DNA of 10,116 bases from Bacillota bacterium (GTDB lineage Bacteria; Bacillota; Clostridia; Lachnospirales; Anaerotignaceae): positions 1-10,116 of the forward strand of contig JAHZDZ010000025.1 in NCBI GenBank assembly GCA_019422105.1, read 5' to 3'. Positions 1 to 7,227 of this stretch are shown here, one piece after another (position 1 is the stretch's first letter; the number at the start of each line of letters is the position of its first letter). The notes under the pieces are model-generated. The model had not been told where the DNA came from, searched no databases, and worked only from the letters and a program-made list of their open reading frames with translations. The translations under genes and the position numbers were made by a program.

Positions 1-103
1 CATAAACCTGCGGTTTATTCGTACATTTGCTGCGCAAATAGTCTGCACCTGAAACGCTCTTTTGCAAGCAAGCTTGCAGTATTGTTTCTGTGCAGTCTGT
101 TTT
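1..103. repeat. Repeat R1, three-hairpin intergenic element (left copy)
   Basis: This is a direct copy of the sequence at 10014-10116: 94 of 103 positions match and the first 45 are identical. It holds three perfect inverted repeats: arms 2-8/12-18 with loop TGC, arms 25-30/34-39 with loop TGC, and arms 63-69/72-78 with loop AA. All nine differences between the copies (46, 48, 50, 56, 57, 61, 85, 96, 100) fall outside the three hairpins. Both copies are cut by the window edges, so the true ends are unknown. No coding role is seen. A dispersed repeat family or a repeated leader RNA would both fit. Confidence 0.9.
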
Positions 104-112
104 CTCCGCTTT

Positions 113-123
113 TATGGTATAAT
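113..123 (+). promoter_or_regulatory. Extended -10 promoter upstream of bcp
   Basis: TATAAT at 118-123 is preceded by TG at 115-116, the TGnTATAAT extended -10 pattern. No good -35 lies 16-18 bases upstream, which an extended -10 can tolerate. Transcription would start near 130 and give bcp a leader of about 180 bases. The leader contains an imperfect stem (233-237 with 246-250) and no convincing gene. Confidence 0.55.
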
Positions 124-296
124 GTCCGTGAAGAAGCAAAGCAGAAACAATAAAAGGCGGTTAGGACAAATGAAATATATGCATAAAGCGTCTTTTTGTT
201 TCACCGCGTGCTGCGCGAACGAGAAAAAACATAGCTTTTCGAGTTAAGCTTTGTGTCTATGGTAAATAATAAAACGGGCTCAGGAATGCCTAAAAA

Positions 297-302
297 AGGA
301 GG
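297..302 (+). promoter_or_regulatory. Ribosome binding site that decides the bcp start
   Basis: AGGAGG at 297-302 directly touches the first in-frame ATG at 303, which leaves no spacing. The second ATG at 312 is nine bases away, the normal distance. The start at 312 is therefore preferred. Confidence 0.8.
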
Positions 303-311
303 ATGTGCAGT

Positions 312-776
312 ATGCTGAGGGAAGGAATGGCGGCGCCCGATTTTGCGCTGCCCGATAAAGACGGAAACATTGTCAGCTTAAAGGATTTCAGAGGGAAAAG
401 GACGGTTGTCTATTTTTATCCCAAGGATAATACGCCGGGCTGTACCAGACAGGCATGCGCCTTTAAAAATGCTTACGATGGATTTAAAAGGGAGGACATC
501 GCAGTAATCGGTATCAGCAAGGATTCGTCGGTCTCCCATCAAAAATTTGCCCTTAAATATGAACTGCCCTTTTTTCTCTTATCGGATACGGAGCTGACGG
601 CAATCAAAGCCTACGACGTGTGGCAGGAAAAGAAGCTGTACGGAAAGGTCAGTATGGGAGTTGTGAGAAGCACCTATATTATTGATGAGAACGGTATTAT
701 TATCAAGGTGTTTGAGAAGGCAAAGCCGGATACCAACGCGAAGGAGATACTGGATTTTTTAAACGGACAGGCTTAA
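312..776 (+). CDS. bcp: Thiol peroxidase, BCP/PrxQ-type peroxiredoxin
   Basis: A 154-residue cytoplasmic peroxiredoxin that reduces hydrogen peroxide and organic hydroperoxides with electrons from a thioredoxin-like partner. Numbered from the ATG at 312, the motif TPGCT...AC places the peroxidatic cysteine at C44 and the likely resolving cysteine at C49, the five-residue spacing of atypical 2-Cys BCP enzymes. T41 and R119 (in VVRSTYIID) complete the usual active site. The N-terminal APDFALPDKDG and the KDFRGK segment are typical of the AhpC/TSA fold. The length matches the family. An upstream in-frame ATG at 303 is rejected on ribosome-site spacing. The gene stands alone: it is preceded by an extended -10 promoter and leader and closed by its own terminator at 785-809. 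In an anaerobe it probably serves in oxidative stress defence. Confidence 0.95.
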   Translation: MLREGMAAPDFALPDKDGNIVSLKDFRGKRTVVYFYPKDNTPGCTRQACAFKNAYDGFKREDIAVIGISKDSSVSHQKFALKYELPFFLLSDTELTAIKAYDVWQEKKLYGKVSMGVVRSTYIIDENGIIIKVFEKAKPDTNAKEILDFLNGQA

Positions 777-784
777 AAGAGTAC

Positions 785-809
785 AAAAAAGTCCCTTTGG
801 GACTTTTTT
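785..809 (+). terminator. Intrinsic terminator of bcp
   Basis: Perfect 11-bp stem, AAAAAAGTCCC at 785-795 pairing with 799-809, loop TTT, with the U-run forming the 3' arm. The A-run on the left arm means it could also work leftward. Confidence 0.95.
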
Positions 810-1013
810 GATTTGGCTGATTGCTATCGTTTTTTTCTTTCCTTCCTTTATCCGCCAATTTCCGATTTCCTGTTCCTTTTTATCCAGTTTTGTATTATTA
901 TAGATTTAATTCAATTTTTTTGCATAAGGGAACTTTTTTGGCAGAAATGCCGTAAAACAGAAGAAATACTTTTATGTGGAAAAAGGAAAAAAAGACAAAA
1001 CAGGAGACGGACT

Positions 1014-2657
1014 ATGAAAAGAATACTCACATTTTTGCTGGCGGCGTCCATTGCTGTTCTTTCTATGGGCTTTACAACCCTTGCGGGAGAAAAGGATATG
1101 CGTGCTGTCTGGATTTCTACAGTGTACAATTCGGATTTGCTGAAAACAAAAAATAATGCTGAGGCGCAAAAGGCGGAGATAACAGAAAAGCTGGATGTTC
1201 TGCAGCAGACGGGAATCAATACGGTTGTGTTTCAGGTAAGGCCCAAGGCTGACGCCCTATATGCCTCCTCCATCAATCCCTGGTCCGATGTGCTTACGGG
1301 GGCTCAGGGCCAGTACCCCGGCTATGATCCTCTTCAATTTATGATTGACGAGGCTGATAAAAGGGGGATGGAGGTACATGCATGGCTGAACCCATACCGC
1401 ATTACAACATCGGGAACAGATATAAATGTGTTGGCGCAGAATCATCCCGCAAGGCTCCATCCCGAATGGGTGATTGTTTACAATAACGCACTGTACTATA
1501 ATCCCGAGCTTTTGGAGGTTAAAAACCATATCAGGGATACAGTCATTGAAATCATACAGAATTATGATGTGGACGGCATCCATTTTGACGATTATTTTTA
1601 CCCCTCCGACTATCCTCTTCCTCTTGGCGAGGACAAGGACGGAGCTGTTGCGAACCAGAGGCGGGAGCACGTCAATGAGATGGTGAAAATGGTGCACGAG
1701 GCCATAAAATCCAGCGGAAAAGATGTTGTGTTTGGAATCAGTCCTATGGGAATCTGGAAAAACAACACGACGGACATAGAAGGATCTGCTACCAGGGGAA
1801 AGGAATCCTATTACTCCGTTTTTGCGGACGCAAAGGCGTGGATAGACAGGGAACTGGTGGACTATATTGTGCCGCAGCTTTATTGGGAGCAGAAAAACGC
1901 GGCGGCGGATTATGAGACTCTTGTGAAGTGGTGGAATGATCAGGTGGCGGGCAGTAATGTAAAGCTGTATATCGGTCAGGGGCTTTATAAGGATGTTGTT
2001 GCCACGGAGATTGATTCCCAGCTTGCTGTCAACAGCAAATATGCCAATGTAGACGGAAGCTTTTTTTTCAGCCTGAAGGATATTGTGGAAAACAGGGCTG
2101 ACTGCCGCACAAAGCTGACAAATTATTATGCGTCTTCGTCGCCCCAGATACAGCCGCCGAAGGGGGAGGAAAACAGTCCATCAGGGGGGCAGCAGACAAC
2201 GGACAGCAATGAAAACAACAGCGGCGGTACCGTTTCCTTTCGGACAAAGGCGATTTACAATAAGTCAGCCGTACTCCTAAACGGACAGAGTGTGGATTTT
2301 GAGGCCTACAATATTGACGGCTACAACTATTTTAAGCTGCGGGATATTGCCATGTCCCTTTCTGCCACGAAAAGCCGTTTTGATACGGCATGGGACGAGG
2401 AGAGCCAGGCCATAGATTTGATTACGGACAAGCCGTATACTGCGGCAGGGGGAGAGATGTCAAAGGGTGACGGTACGGACAAAACCGCTGTCATATCCTC
2501 CCAGGCGCTGTCTCTTGACGGACGCAGCGTTTCCGCTTTGGCGTATAATATAGGCGGCAATAACTATTTTAAGCTTCGTGATTTGGGAGAAATCATAGGC
2601 TTTGATGTCGGCTGGGATGAAGATAAGAGTATTGTCTCCATTACAGCAGAGGAATAA
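1014..2657 (+). CDS. Secreted glycosyl hydrolase-like GHL10 (DUF187) protein with two C-terminal stalk repeats
   Basis: A 547-residue exported protein. The ATG at 1014 has AGGAG at 1002-1006 and opens a signal peptide (MKRI then a hydrophobic stretch, cleavage likely after LAG near residue 25). Residues about 29-340 are a GHL10/DUF187 TIM-barrel domain: it begins MRAVWISTVYNSD and carries FQVRPKADALY, HAWLNPYR and VDGIHFDDYFYP (D192 and D193 are candidate acidic residues). Residues about 379-412 form a Gly/Ser/Asn/Gln-rich linker. Two copper-amine-oxidase-N-like stalk repeats follow, each with NYFKLRD (438-444 and 517-523) and WDE, as often seen in clostridial surface proteins. Substrate and catalysis of GHL10 members are not firmly known; a role on cell-wall or surface glycans is inferred. 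The open frame extends upstream to 813, but that part is non-homologous and lacks a ribosome site. The gene is monocistronic, with terminators on both sides. Confidence 0.88.
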   Translation: MKRILTFLLAASIAVLSMGFTTLAGEKDMRAVWISTVYNSDLLKTKNNAEAQKAEITEKLDVLQQTGINTVVFQVRPKADALYASSINPWSDVLTGAQGQYPGYDPLQFMIDEADKRGMEVHAWLNPYRITTSGTDINVLAQNHPARLHPEWVIVYNNALYYNPELLEVKNHIRDTVIEIIQNYDVDGIHFDDYFYPSDYPLPLGEDKDGAVANQRREHVNEMVKMVHEAIKSSGKDVVFGISPMGIWKNNTTDIEGSATRGKESYYSVFADAKAWIDRELVDYIVPQLYWEQKNAAADYETLVKWWNDQVAGSNVKLYIGQGLYKDVVATEIDSQLAVNSKYANVDGSFFFSLKDIVENRADCRTKLTNYYASSSPQIQPPKGEENSPSGGQQTTDSNENNSGGTVSFRTKAIYNKSAVLLNGQSVDFEAYNIDGYNYFKLRDIAMSLSATKSRFDTAWDEESQAIDLITDKPYTAAGGEMSKGDGTDKTAVISSQALSLDGRSVSALAYNIGGNNYFKLRDLGEIIGFDVGWDEDKSIVSITAEE

Positions 2658-2666
2658 GGAAAAGAC

Positions 2667-2700
2667 AAAAGCCTGAAAACATTGTTTTCAGGCTTTTTTT
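2667..2700 (+). terminator. Intrinsic terminator of the GHL10 gene
   Basis: A 14-bp perfect stem, left arm 2667-2680 and right arm 2684-2697, loop ATT, within a run of seven T ending at 2700. The core GCCTG/CAGGC resembles the terminator at 8651-8675. Confidence 0.95.
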
Positions 2701-2833
2701 GCGGGAACGGCCCTATAATACGGCCCATTGTTCAGAGTTTATTGAAAAGCGCAATGACATAGGAATATATATTGGAGAAGTTCGTTTTCGGGGTGGAATA
2801 TAGACGGGAGCTGCTGTCTTTTCCCTGATGGTA

Positions 2834-2863
2834 TTGCGAAGGGACGGGATATTGTGTTACTAT
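2834..2863 (+). promoter_or_regulatory. Promoter of the cobTUSC operon
   Basis: TTGCGA at 2834-2839, an 18-base spacer and TACTAT at 2858-2863, with TG at 2855-2856 giving an extended -10. The start would lie near 2870, leaving a leader of only about 30 bases before cobT. The rest of 2701-2833 shows a CGGCCC direct repeat (2708-2713 and 2721-2726). No B12-box (GCCACTG) is seen. Confidence 0.55.
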
Positions 2864-2901
2864 GAAAAAGCGGTAAATTTTGAGAGACAGAGGGTTGTGC
2901 T

Positions 2902-3981
2902 ATGGATTTTTTACAGAAAATAAAGGAGATAAAGCCCTTAGATACAAAGACAATGCAGGAGGCAAAGGGGTATCATGATGATTTGGTAAAGCCCATCGGC
3001 AGCCTTGGCCGTCTGGAGGAAATGGCTGTACAGCTTTCCGGCATAACGGGAAGGGTGCACAATGAGATAAAGAAAAAGGCCATTGTCATTATGTGCGCCG
3101 ATAACGGCGTTTACGCCGAAGGGGTCAGTACCGCCCCCCAGGAGGTGACCATGACGCAGGCCGTCAATTTTACAAAGGGATTAACGGGCGTCGCTGTACT
3201 GGCGAAGCAGGGCAATATAGACTTAAAGGTTGTGGATATTGGTATAGACGGGGATACGGACTGCGGAGAAATATTGAACCGTAAAATCGGCTATGGAACA
3301 AAAAACTGTGCTGAGGGCCCCGCTATGAGCAAAGAGGAAATGTACAGAGCCCTTTCCTGCGGATTTGAACTTATGGGCAGGCTGAAAGAGGAGGGCTATG
3401 ACCTCATAGGCACGGGGGAGATGGGAATCTGTAATACGACTACCAGCAGCGCTGTTATTTCCTGTCTGTGCAATGTCCCTGTGGAGAAGATAACGGGTAT
3501 GGGGGCGGGACTTACAAGAGAGCTTCTGGAGCGCAAAAAAAAGGTATTAAGAAGAATACTGGATGTAAACCGGCCTGACGCCTCAAACCCCTTTGACGTA
3601 CTGCAAAAGGTGGGCGGCTTTGATATTGCGGGATTGGTCGGATGCTTTCTGGGAGCAGCCTATTACCGTGTCCCCGTTGTCATAGACGGTGTGATTTCCA
3701 TGGCGGCGGCCCTTATCAGCTTCCATATCAATCCGCTGACAAGGGGCTTTATGTATCCCTCTCATTTATCGGAGGAAAAGGGATATGCCATAGCGGCGTC
3801 AAAAATAGGATTAAGGCCCTATTTTCAGTTGGAGATGCGGCTGGGGGAGGGAAGCGGATGTCCCTTTACCATGTATCTTTTGGAGGCAGCCGTCAGAATT
3901 GTCAATGAAATGGCAACCTTCCGTGAGGGCAATGTGGACAAAAGCAGATATGTTGATATTCGTGAGGAGGAAAGCCTATGA
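2902..3981 (+). CDS. cobT: Nicotinate-nucleotide--dimethylbenzimidazole phosphoribosyltransferase (CobT)
   Basis: A 359-residue cytoplasmic enzyme that transfers ribose phosphate from nicotinate mononucleotide to the lower-ligand base, giving alpha-ribazole phosphate for the nucleotide loop of cobalamin. It shows KPIGSLGRLE at residues 30-39, the MCADNGVYAEGVS region near residue 65, GTGEMGICNTTTSSA in the middle and MRLGEGSG near the end. E316 in that last motif corresponds to the catalytic base known in the Salmonella enzyme (E317). Length matches the family (about 350). The start follows a modest AGAGGG site at 2889-2894. Its TGA overlaps the cobU ATG by four bases, so translation is probably coupled. 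The true lower-ligand base may be dimethylbenzimidazole or another base; the sequence does not tell. Confidence 0.97.
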   Translation: MDFLQKIKEIKPLDTKTMQEAKGYHDDLVKPIGSLGRLEEMAVQLSGITGRVHNEIKKKAIVIMCADNGVYAEGVSTAPQEVTMTQAVNFTKGLTGVAVLAKQGNIDLKVVDIGIDGDTDCGEILNRKIGYGTKNCAEGPAMSKEEMYRALSCGFELMGRLKEEGYDLIGTGEMGICNTTTSSAVISCLCNVPVEKITGMGAGLTRELLERKKKVLRRILDVNRPDASNPFDVLQKVGGFDIAGLVGCFLGAAYYRVPVVIDGVISMAAALISFHINPLTRGFMYPSHLSEEKGYAIAASKIGLRPYFQLEMRLGEGSGCPFTMYLLEAAVRIVNEMATFREGNVDKSRYVDIREEESL

Positions 3982-4535
3982 TTTTAATAACCGGCGGCGC
4001 CAGAAGCGGTAAAAGTGCCTTTGCGGAAAAGCTGGCGGGAAAAGAAAAGAAGGTTTTATATATCGCTACGGCAGTCCCCTTTGACGATGAGATGCGGGAA
4101 AGAGTGGAAAAACACCGTATGAGGCGTCCCGAGAACTGGGATACTCACGAGGGGTACTGTGCCCTTGATAAGGTTATTTATAAAAAAAGCAGTGATTATG
4201 ACTGTATATTGGTGGACTGTGCGACGATACTGGTGACGAATCTTCTCTTTGATGCCATGGGAGAGGAGGATGCCGAGGTATATGATTTTGAAAAGGCGTC
4301 CCGCGGCATACTGGAGGAAATGGAGAGGATAGCCTTTGCCTGCGGGGAGGCCCAATGCACGGTTATTTTTGTTACCAATGAGATAGGCATGGGCGTTGTG
4401 CCGGAAAACAGGCTCAGCCGTCATTTTCGGGATATTGCCGGAAGCGCCAACCAGATACTGGCCAGGCAGGCGGAAGAGGTTTATTTTGTCGTATCAGGCA
4501 TTCCCTTGAAAATGAAAGGGGAAGGGATACAGTGA
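3978..4535 (+). CDS. cobU: Adenosylcobinamide kinase / adenosylcobinamide-phosphate guanylyltransferase (CobU)
   Basis: A 185-residue bifunctional enzyme that phosphorylates adenosylcobinamide and then attaches GMP, giving adenosylcobinamide-GDP for CobS. Residues 6-13 are the P-loop GGARSGKS. H46, in the stretch HRMRRPENWDTHE, is the histidine guanylylated in characterised CobU. LVDCATILVTN forms the Walker-B-like strand, and TNEIGMGVVPENRLSRHFRDIAG followed by N and Q is the family signature near the C terminus. Length is normal. The gene starts inside the cobT stop codon (ATGA), with AGGAGG at 3965-3970 in the end of cobT, and overlaps cobS by four bases. Confidence 0.97.
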   Translation: MILITGGARSGKSAFAEKLAGKEKKVLYIATAVPFDDEMRERVEKHRMRRPENWDTHEGYCALDKVIYKKSSDYDCILVDCATILVTNLLFDAMGEEDAEVYDFEKASRGILEEMERIAFACGEAQCTVIFVTNEIGMGVVPENRLSRHFRDIAGSANQILARQAEEVYFVVSGIPLKMKGEGIQ

Positions 4536-5287
4536 AGCTTTTTATTATGACCCTGCGGTTTTTAACCAGAATTCCTCTGCCTGTAAGGGATTTAGGGGAG
4601 ATAATGCCAAATGAGGCCTTTGCAAAGGGGATTGTTTATTATCCTCTGATTGGACTGATAACAGGAATACTGCTGTATATCCTCTACTGTGTCTCAGGCT
4701 TTTTGTTCAGCGGTATGGTGCCTTTTGTATTGGTTGTTCTGGGAGAAATATTGATCACAGGGGGATTTCATTTGGACGGTCTGGCAGATACCTGTGATGC
4801 CATTTACTCCGCCAGAGACAGGAAGCGTATGCTTGAAATCATGCGTGACAGCCGTCTGGGTACCAACGGGGCCATAGCGGTACTGTTTGATGTCTTGCTG
4901 AAGGCTTCTTTTCTCAGCATTATGGACAGCAGGCTTCTCTTTGCGGCGATACTGCTTTACCCCGCTGCCGCCAAAATGGTGACGCCTGTATACTTTAAGG
5001 GCAGATACGCCAGAGAAGGAGAGGGGCTGGGAAACATTTATTTCGGCAATGTCTCCAACAAACGTATTTTTTGTACTGTTTTGACAGGACTTCTTATCCT
5101 TCTCTTTTTCCTGAGAGTGTGGGCCCTGATACCGGCGGCTGTCTGTCTTGGAGCAGGGTTTCTGTTTCTGAAATACATGGATGCAAAAATCGGCGGCATG
5201 ACAGGGGATACCCTTGGCGCAGGCGCGGAGGTGACGGAGGTGCTTTTTTTAATGACATTATATATAGAAGGACGGTTTTTGTTATGA
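4532..5287 (+). CDS. cobS: Adenosylcobinamide-GDP ribazoletransferase (cobalamin synthase CobS)
   Basis: A 251-residue integral membrane enzyme that joins adenosylcobinamide-GDP with alpha-ribazole (phosphate), completing the nucleotide loop. The family signature is GGFHLDGLADTCDA with acidic residues D82, D86 and D89, which bind divalent metal, followed by RDRKRMLEIMRDSRLGTNGA. Several hydrophobic segments are visible, near residues 31-60, 60-77, 118-148 and 180-225. The N terminus LRFLTRIPLP is typical. The start codon is GTG inside the cobU stop (GTGA), which favours coupled translation. The stop overlaps the next ATG. Length matches the family. Confidence 0.97.
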   Translation: MKLFIMTLRFLTRIPLPVRDLGEIMPNEAFAKGIVYYPLIGLITGILLYILYCVSGFLFSGMVPFVLVVLGEILITGGFHLDGLADTCDAIYSARDRKRMLEIMRDSRLGTNGAIAVLFDVLLKASFLSIMDSRLLFAAILLYPAAAKMVTPVYFKGRYAREGEGLGNIYFGNVSNKRIFCTVLTGLLILLFFLRVWALIPAAVCLGAGFLFLKYMDAKIGGMTGDTLGAGAEVTEVLFLMTLYIEGRFLL

Positions 5288-5886
5288 ATCTTTATCTGAT
5301 ACGGCACGGAGAAACGGAATTTAATCTGAGAAGCGTATACTACGGCTGGACGGACTGTGACATCAATGAGAAGGGGATTGAGCAGGCGGTGGGTCTCCAT
5401 TCCTTTTTTCAAAGAGTGAAATACGATCGCATCATAGCCAGTGATTTGAAAAGGGCGATGCATACGGCGGTGATTGTAAAGGGAGAAAAGGAGGTTCCTC
5501 TTACCGCGGACGCCTCTTTGCGGGAGGTCAATTTCGGTGACTGGGAGGACAGGAGCTTTGAGGAGATTGAGAAAAACGATCCCGAAAACTGTCATGCCTG
5601 GTGGAAGGACTGGAAAAACGCCAGAATTCCGGGAGGGGAAACCTTTATGGAATTTTACGCCAGGGTGTCTGGGGGCATACAGAATATTATTGAGCAGTAC
5701 AGCGCAGAGGATGTTGTTGTTGTCTCCCACAGCGGCGCCATTGCCTGTATGCTGTGCCATCTGTTGGGAGCGGGGCCAGAGGGCTTCTGGAAAATACGTT
5801 CCTATCAGGGCGCATACCATCAGATAAGCGTTACACAGGGCAATATTGTCTTAGAGAAGGTAAATGCGCCGGCACGGGACAAATAA
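5284..5886 (+). CDS. cobC: Alpha-ribazole phosphatase (CobC), histidine phosphatase superfamily
   Basis: A 200-residue phosphatase of the phosphoglycerate-mutase-like superfamily. LIRHGET gives the phospho-accepting H8 (with R7), the stretch REVNFGDWED holds the usual glutamate, and VVVSHSGAI supplies the second histidine, H149. The YYGWTDCDINEKG segment is characteristic of CobC-like members. The ATG at 5284 overlaps the cobS stop by four bases; the longer open frame starting at 5071 lies within cobS and is not used. The function is assigned from family plus position at the end of cobTUS: it removes the phosphate left by CobT, at the level of alpha-ribazole phosphate or cobalamin phosphate. 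By sequence alone a generic sugar-phosphate phosphatase could look similar. Confidence 0.9.
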   Translation: MNLYLIRHGETEFNLRSVYYGWTDCDINEKGIEQAVGLHSFFQRVKYDRIIASDLKRAMHTAVIVKGEKEVPLTADASLREVNFGDWEDRSFEEIEKNDPENCHAWWKDWKNARIPGGETFMEFYARVSGGIQNIIEQYSAEDVVVVSHSGAIACMLCHLLGAGPEGFWKIRSYQGAYHQISVTQGNIVLEKVNAPARDK

Positions 5887-5904
5887 AAATATTGAGGGAA
5901 GAAG

Positions 5905-5930
5905 AACAGCCGCGGAAGCGGCTGTTTCTG
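5905..5930 (+). terminator. Terminator of the cob operon
   Basis: A 9-bp perfect stem (AACAGCCGC at 5905-5913 pairing with 5918-5926), loop GGAA, followed by only a short T-rich tail (TTTCTGT). The stem is strong and the tail weak. It lies 18 bases after cobC. Confidence 0.75.
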
Positions 5931-5992
5931 TATCCAAAAGGGTTGTACTGCTGGGGTTAAAAAAACAATGCAAGAGCCGGGTCAGTTGCTTT

Positions 5993-6799
5993 TTAATGGT
6001 TCAGGCCGGAGCATATGCCGAGGGAGTCCAGATGAAGCTCCCCGGTCAGATACAAAACGGCCTTGCCTGCAAGCCTTATTCTGTTTTTTTGCTGTGCGCA
6101 ATAGAGTATACCGCCGCGGGGAGACGCCTGCTTTGCAAGTATTTCGTCCTTTCCAAGCTTTCTGCTCCAAAGGGGAACCACATGACAGTGACCGGAGCCG
6201 CAGACAGGATCCTCCGCTACGCCCAGCTTCGGGGCAAAGGTGCGGGTAACACAGTCAAACTCCTTTCCCCTTGCTGTGAGATGGCAGAGCAGGCCGTCCA
6301 GATCCAAGAGCCTGCTTTGGTTAGGCTGTACCCTTCGCAGTGTTTCTTCACTGTCCAAAACGCATACCAGATCACGTCCCATCCATGCTTCCAGCGGTTT
6401 TGCGCCGACTGCCTCCGCCATTTTTTCTGTGACAGGCGCCTGTACTAAATCATAGGCAGGAAAATCCATTTCGTACAAATCGCCTTTCTTGACAACGGTC
6501 AGACGTCCGCTTTTCGTTTCAAAGCGAAATTCCTCCTCTTCAGGCTCCACAAAGTTTTTCAGTACATAGGCGGCTGCCAGAGTGGCGTGGCCGCAGAGGT
6601 CTATTTCGCCGCCGGGTGTAAACCAGCGCAGGCCGTAAGCGTCCTTCTCTCTGACGGCGAAAGCTGTTTCGGACAGATTGTTTTCCATGGCAATTTTCTG
6701 CATTACCGTATCGTTCAGCCATTGATCCATAATGCATACGCCTGCTGGATTTCCTTCAAAAATAGTATCGCAAAAAGCGTCTACAACAAAATACTTCAT
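5993..6799 (-). CDS. PhzF family isomerase / epimerase-like protein
   Basis: A 268-residue protein of the PhzF fold (two similar halves, like diaminopimelate epimerase). VDAFCDTIFEGNPAGVC opens the first half. NNLSETAF contains E44, the counterpart of the catalytic glutamate of PhzF. IDLCGHATLAAA and, in the second half, EDPVCGSGHCHVVP are the two family signatures. Length is normal. The ATG at 6799 has an AGGAAGAGAG ribosome site. The gene is convergent to the cob operon and alone in its unit, with a promoter at 6844-6872 and an operator-like site beyond it. Most PhzF homologues outside phenazine clusters have unknown substrates, and no phenazine genes are near, so a phenazine role is not claimed. 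Confidence 0.92.
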   Translation of the reverse strand: MKYFVVDAFCDTIFEGNPAGVCIMDQWLNDTVMQKIAMENNLSETAFAVREKDAYGLRWFTPGGEIDLCGHATLAAAYVLKNFVEPEEEEFRFETKSGRLTVVKKGDLYEMDFPAYDLVQAPVTEKMAEAVGAKPLEAWMGRDLVCVLDSEETLRRVQPNQSRLLDLDGLLCHLTARGKEFDCVTRTFAPKLGVAEDPVCGSGHCHVVPLWSRKLGKDEILAKQASPRGGILYCAQQKNRIRLAGKAVLYLTGELHLDSLGICSGLNH

Positions 6800-6843
6800 T
6801 GCTCTCTTCCTTCTTTCCGTGTTTGAATATGTTTCATGCTTTT

Positions 6844-6872
6844 ATATTACAAAATCTTATAAGTGCATACAA
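6844..6872 (-). promoter_or_regulatory. Promoter of the phzF-like gene
   Basis: Read on the minus strand: TTGTAT (6872-6867), a spacer of exactly 17 bases, then TAATAT (6849-6844). The start would be near 6837, about 38 bases before the ATG. Confidence 0.65.
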
Positions 6873-6900
6873 TATTAAAATTGTATGGTGTACAATTTTA
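6867..6900. promoter_or_regulatory. Candidate operator, overlapping inverted ATTGTA half-sites
   Basis: TAAAATTGTA at 6876-6885 and TACAATTTTA at 6891-6900 form a perfect 10-bp inverted repeat with a 5-base spacer. A second inverted repeat, ATACAAT (6867-6873) with ATTGTAT (6880-6886), shares the middle half-site. The left half-site is also the -35 region of the phzF-like promoter, a place where a bound repressor would block RNA polymerase. No regulator gene is adjacent. A GntR-type dimer is a guess from the TTGTAnnnnnTACAA shape. Confidence 0.5.
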
Positions 6901-7227
6901 GTTCTTTTACAGCTGCTTTTGCCCCCGAAATATTGCTGAGCCTTTCCGCTGATTGAAAAAGCGGTACAAAAGGGTGTATTGGAAAGTCCTGTTTGATTTT
7001 GGTAAAGCTTTGGCCGAATTCTTATCAAAGGCGGAGAAAAGCGGCCATGGATTAGATTTTTAGAAATGCCAAAAGCTGCGCCGGATGCAATTCTATTGCA
7101 GTAATCAGAGAATATGGAAAAAATTTGTGGGGCAAATAAAATAAATGTTGTTTTTACAACGGATTTTTGGTGCGGAATCCTGTATGATAACACAGTACAG
7201 ATAAAGAAAAGGGGAGGAGAATAGGAT
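6901..7227. other. Gene-free stretch before the 4Fe-4S protein
   Basis: No coding region is supported here. Visible elements are a hairpin 6946-6950/6960-6964; a perfect triplet-loop hairpin TGCAAT (7086-7091) / ATTGCA (7095-7100) with loop TCT; a GCTGCGC word at 7075-7081; and an inverted repeat GTTGT (7147-7151) / ACAAC (7156-7160). TATGAT at 7183-7188 is a possible -10 for the next gene but has no convincing -35. GGGGAGGA at 7211-7218 is the ribosome site of the gene at 7228. Confidence 0.5.

Noticed and set aside
43..95. Outer pairing CTGCAC (43-48) with GTGCAG (90-95) in R1
   Set aside because: In R2 the left arm is changed without a compensating change in the right arm, so this stem is not conserved.
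62..247. A 61-codon frame, and a 25-codon frame inside it from 170, between R1 and bcp
   Set aside because: The long frame starts within a repeat hairpin. The short one has only AGGA three bases before its ATG. Neither resembles a known protein.
813..1013. N-terminal extension of the GHL10 frame
   Set aside because: The ATG at 1014 has AGGAG at good spacing and opens a clean signal peptide. The upstream part begins right after the bcp terminator and reads as noncoding AT-rich DNA.
5864..6448. A plus-strand frame of 194 codons opposite the phzF-like gene
   Set aside because: It crosses the cob terminator and is antisense to a clear PhzF family gene with all its motifs.
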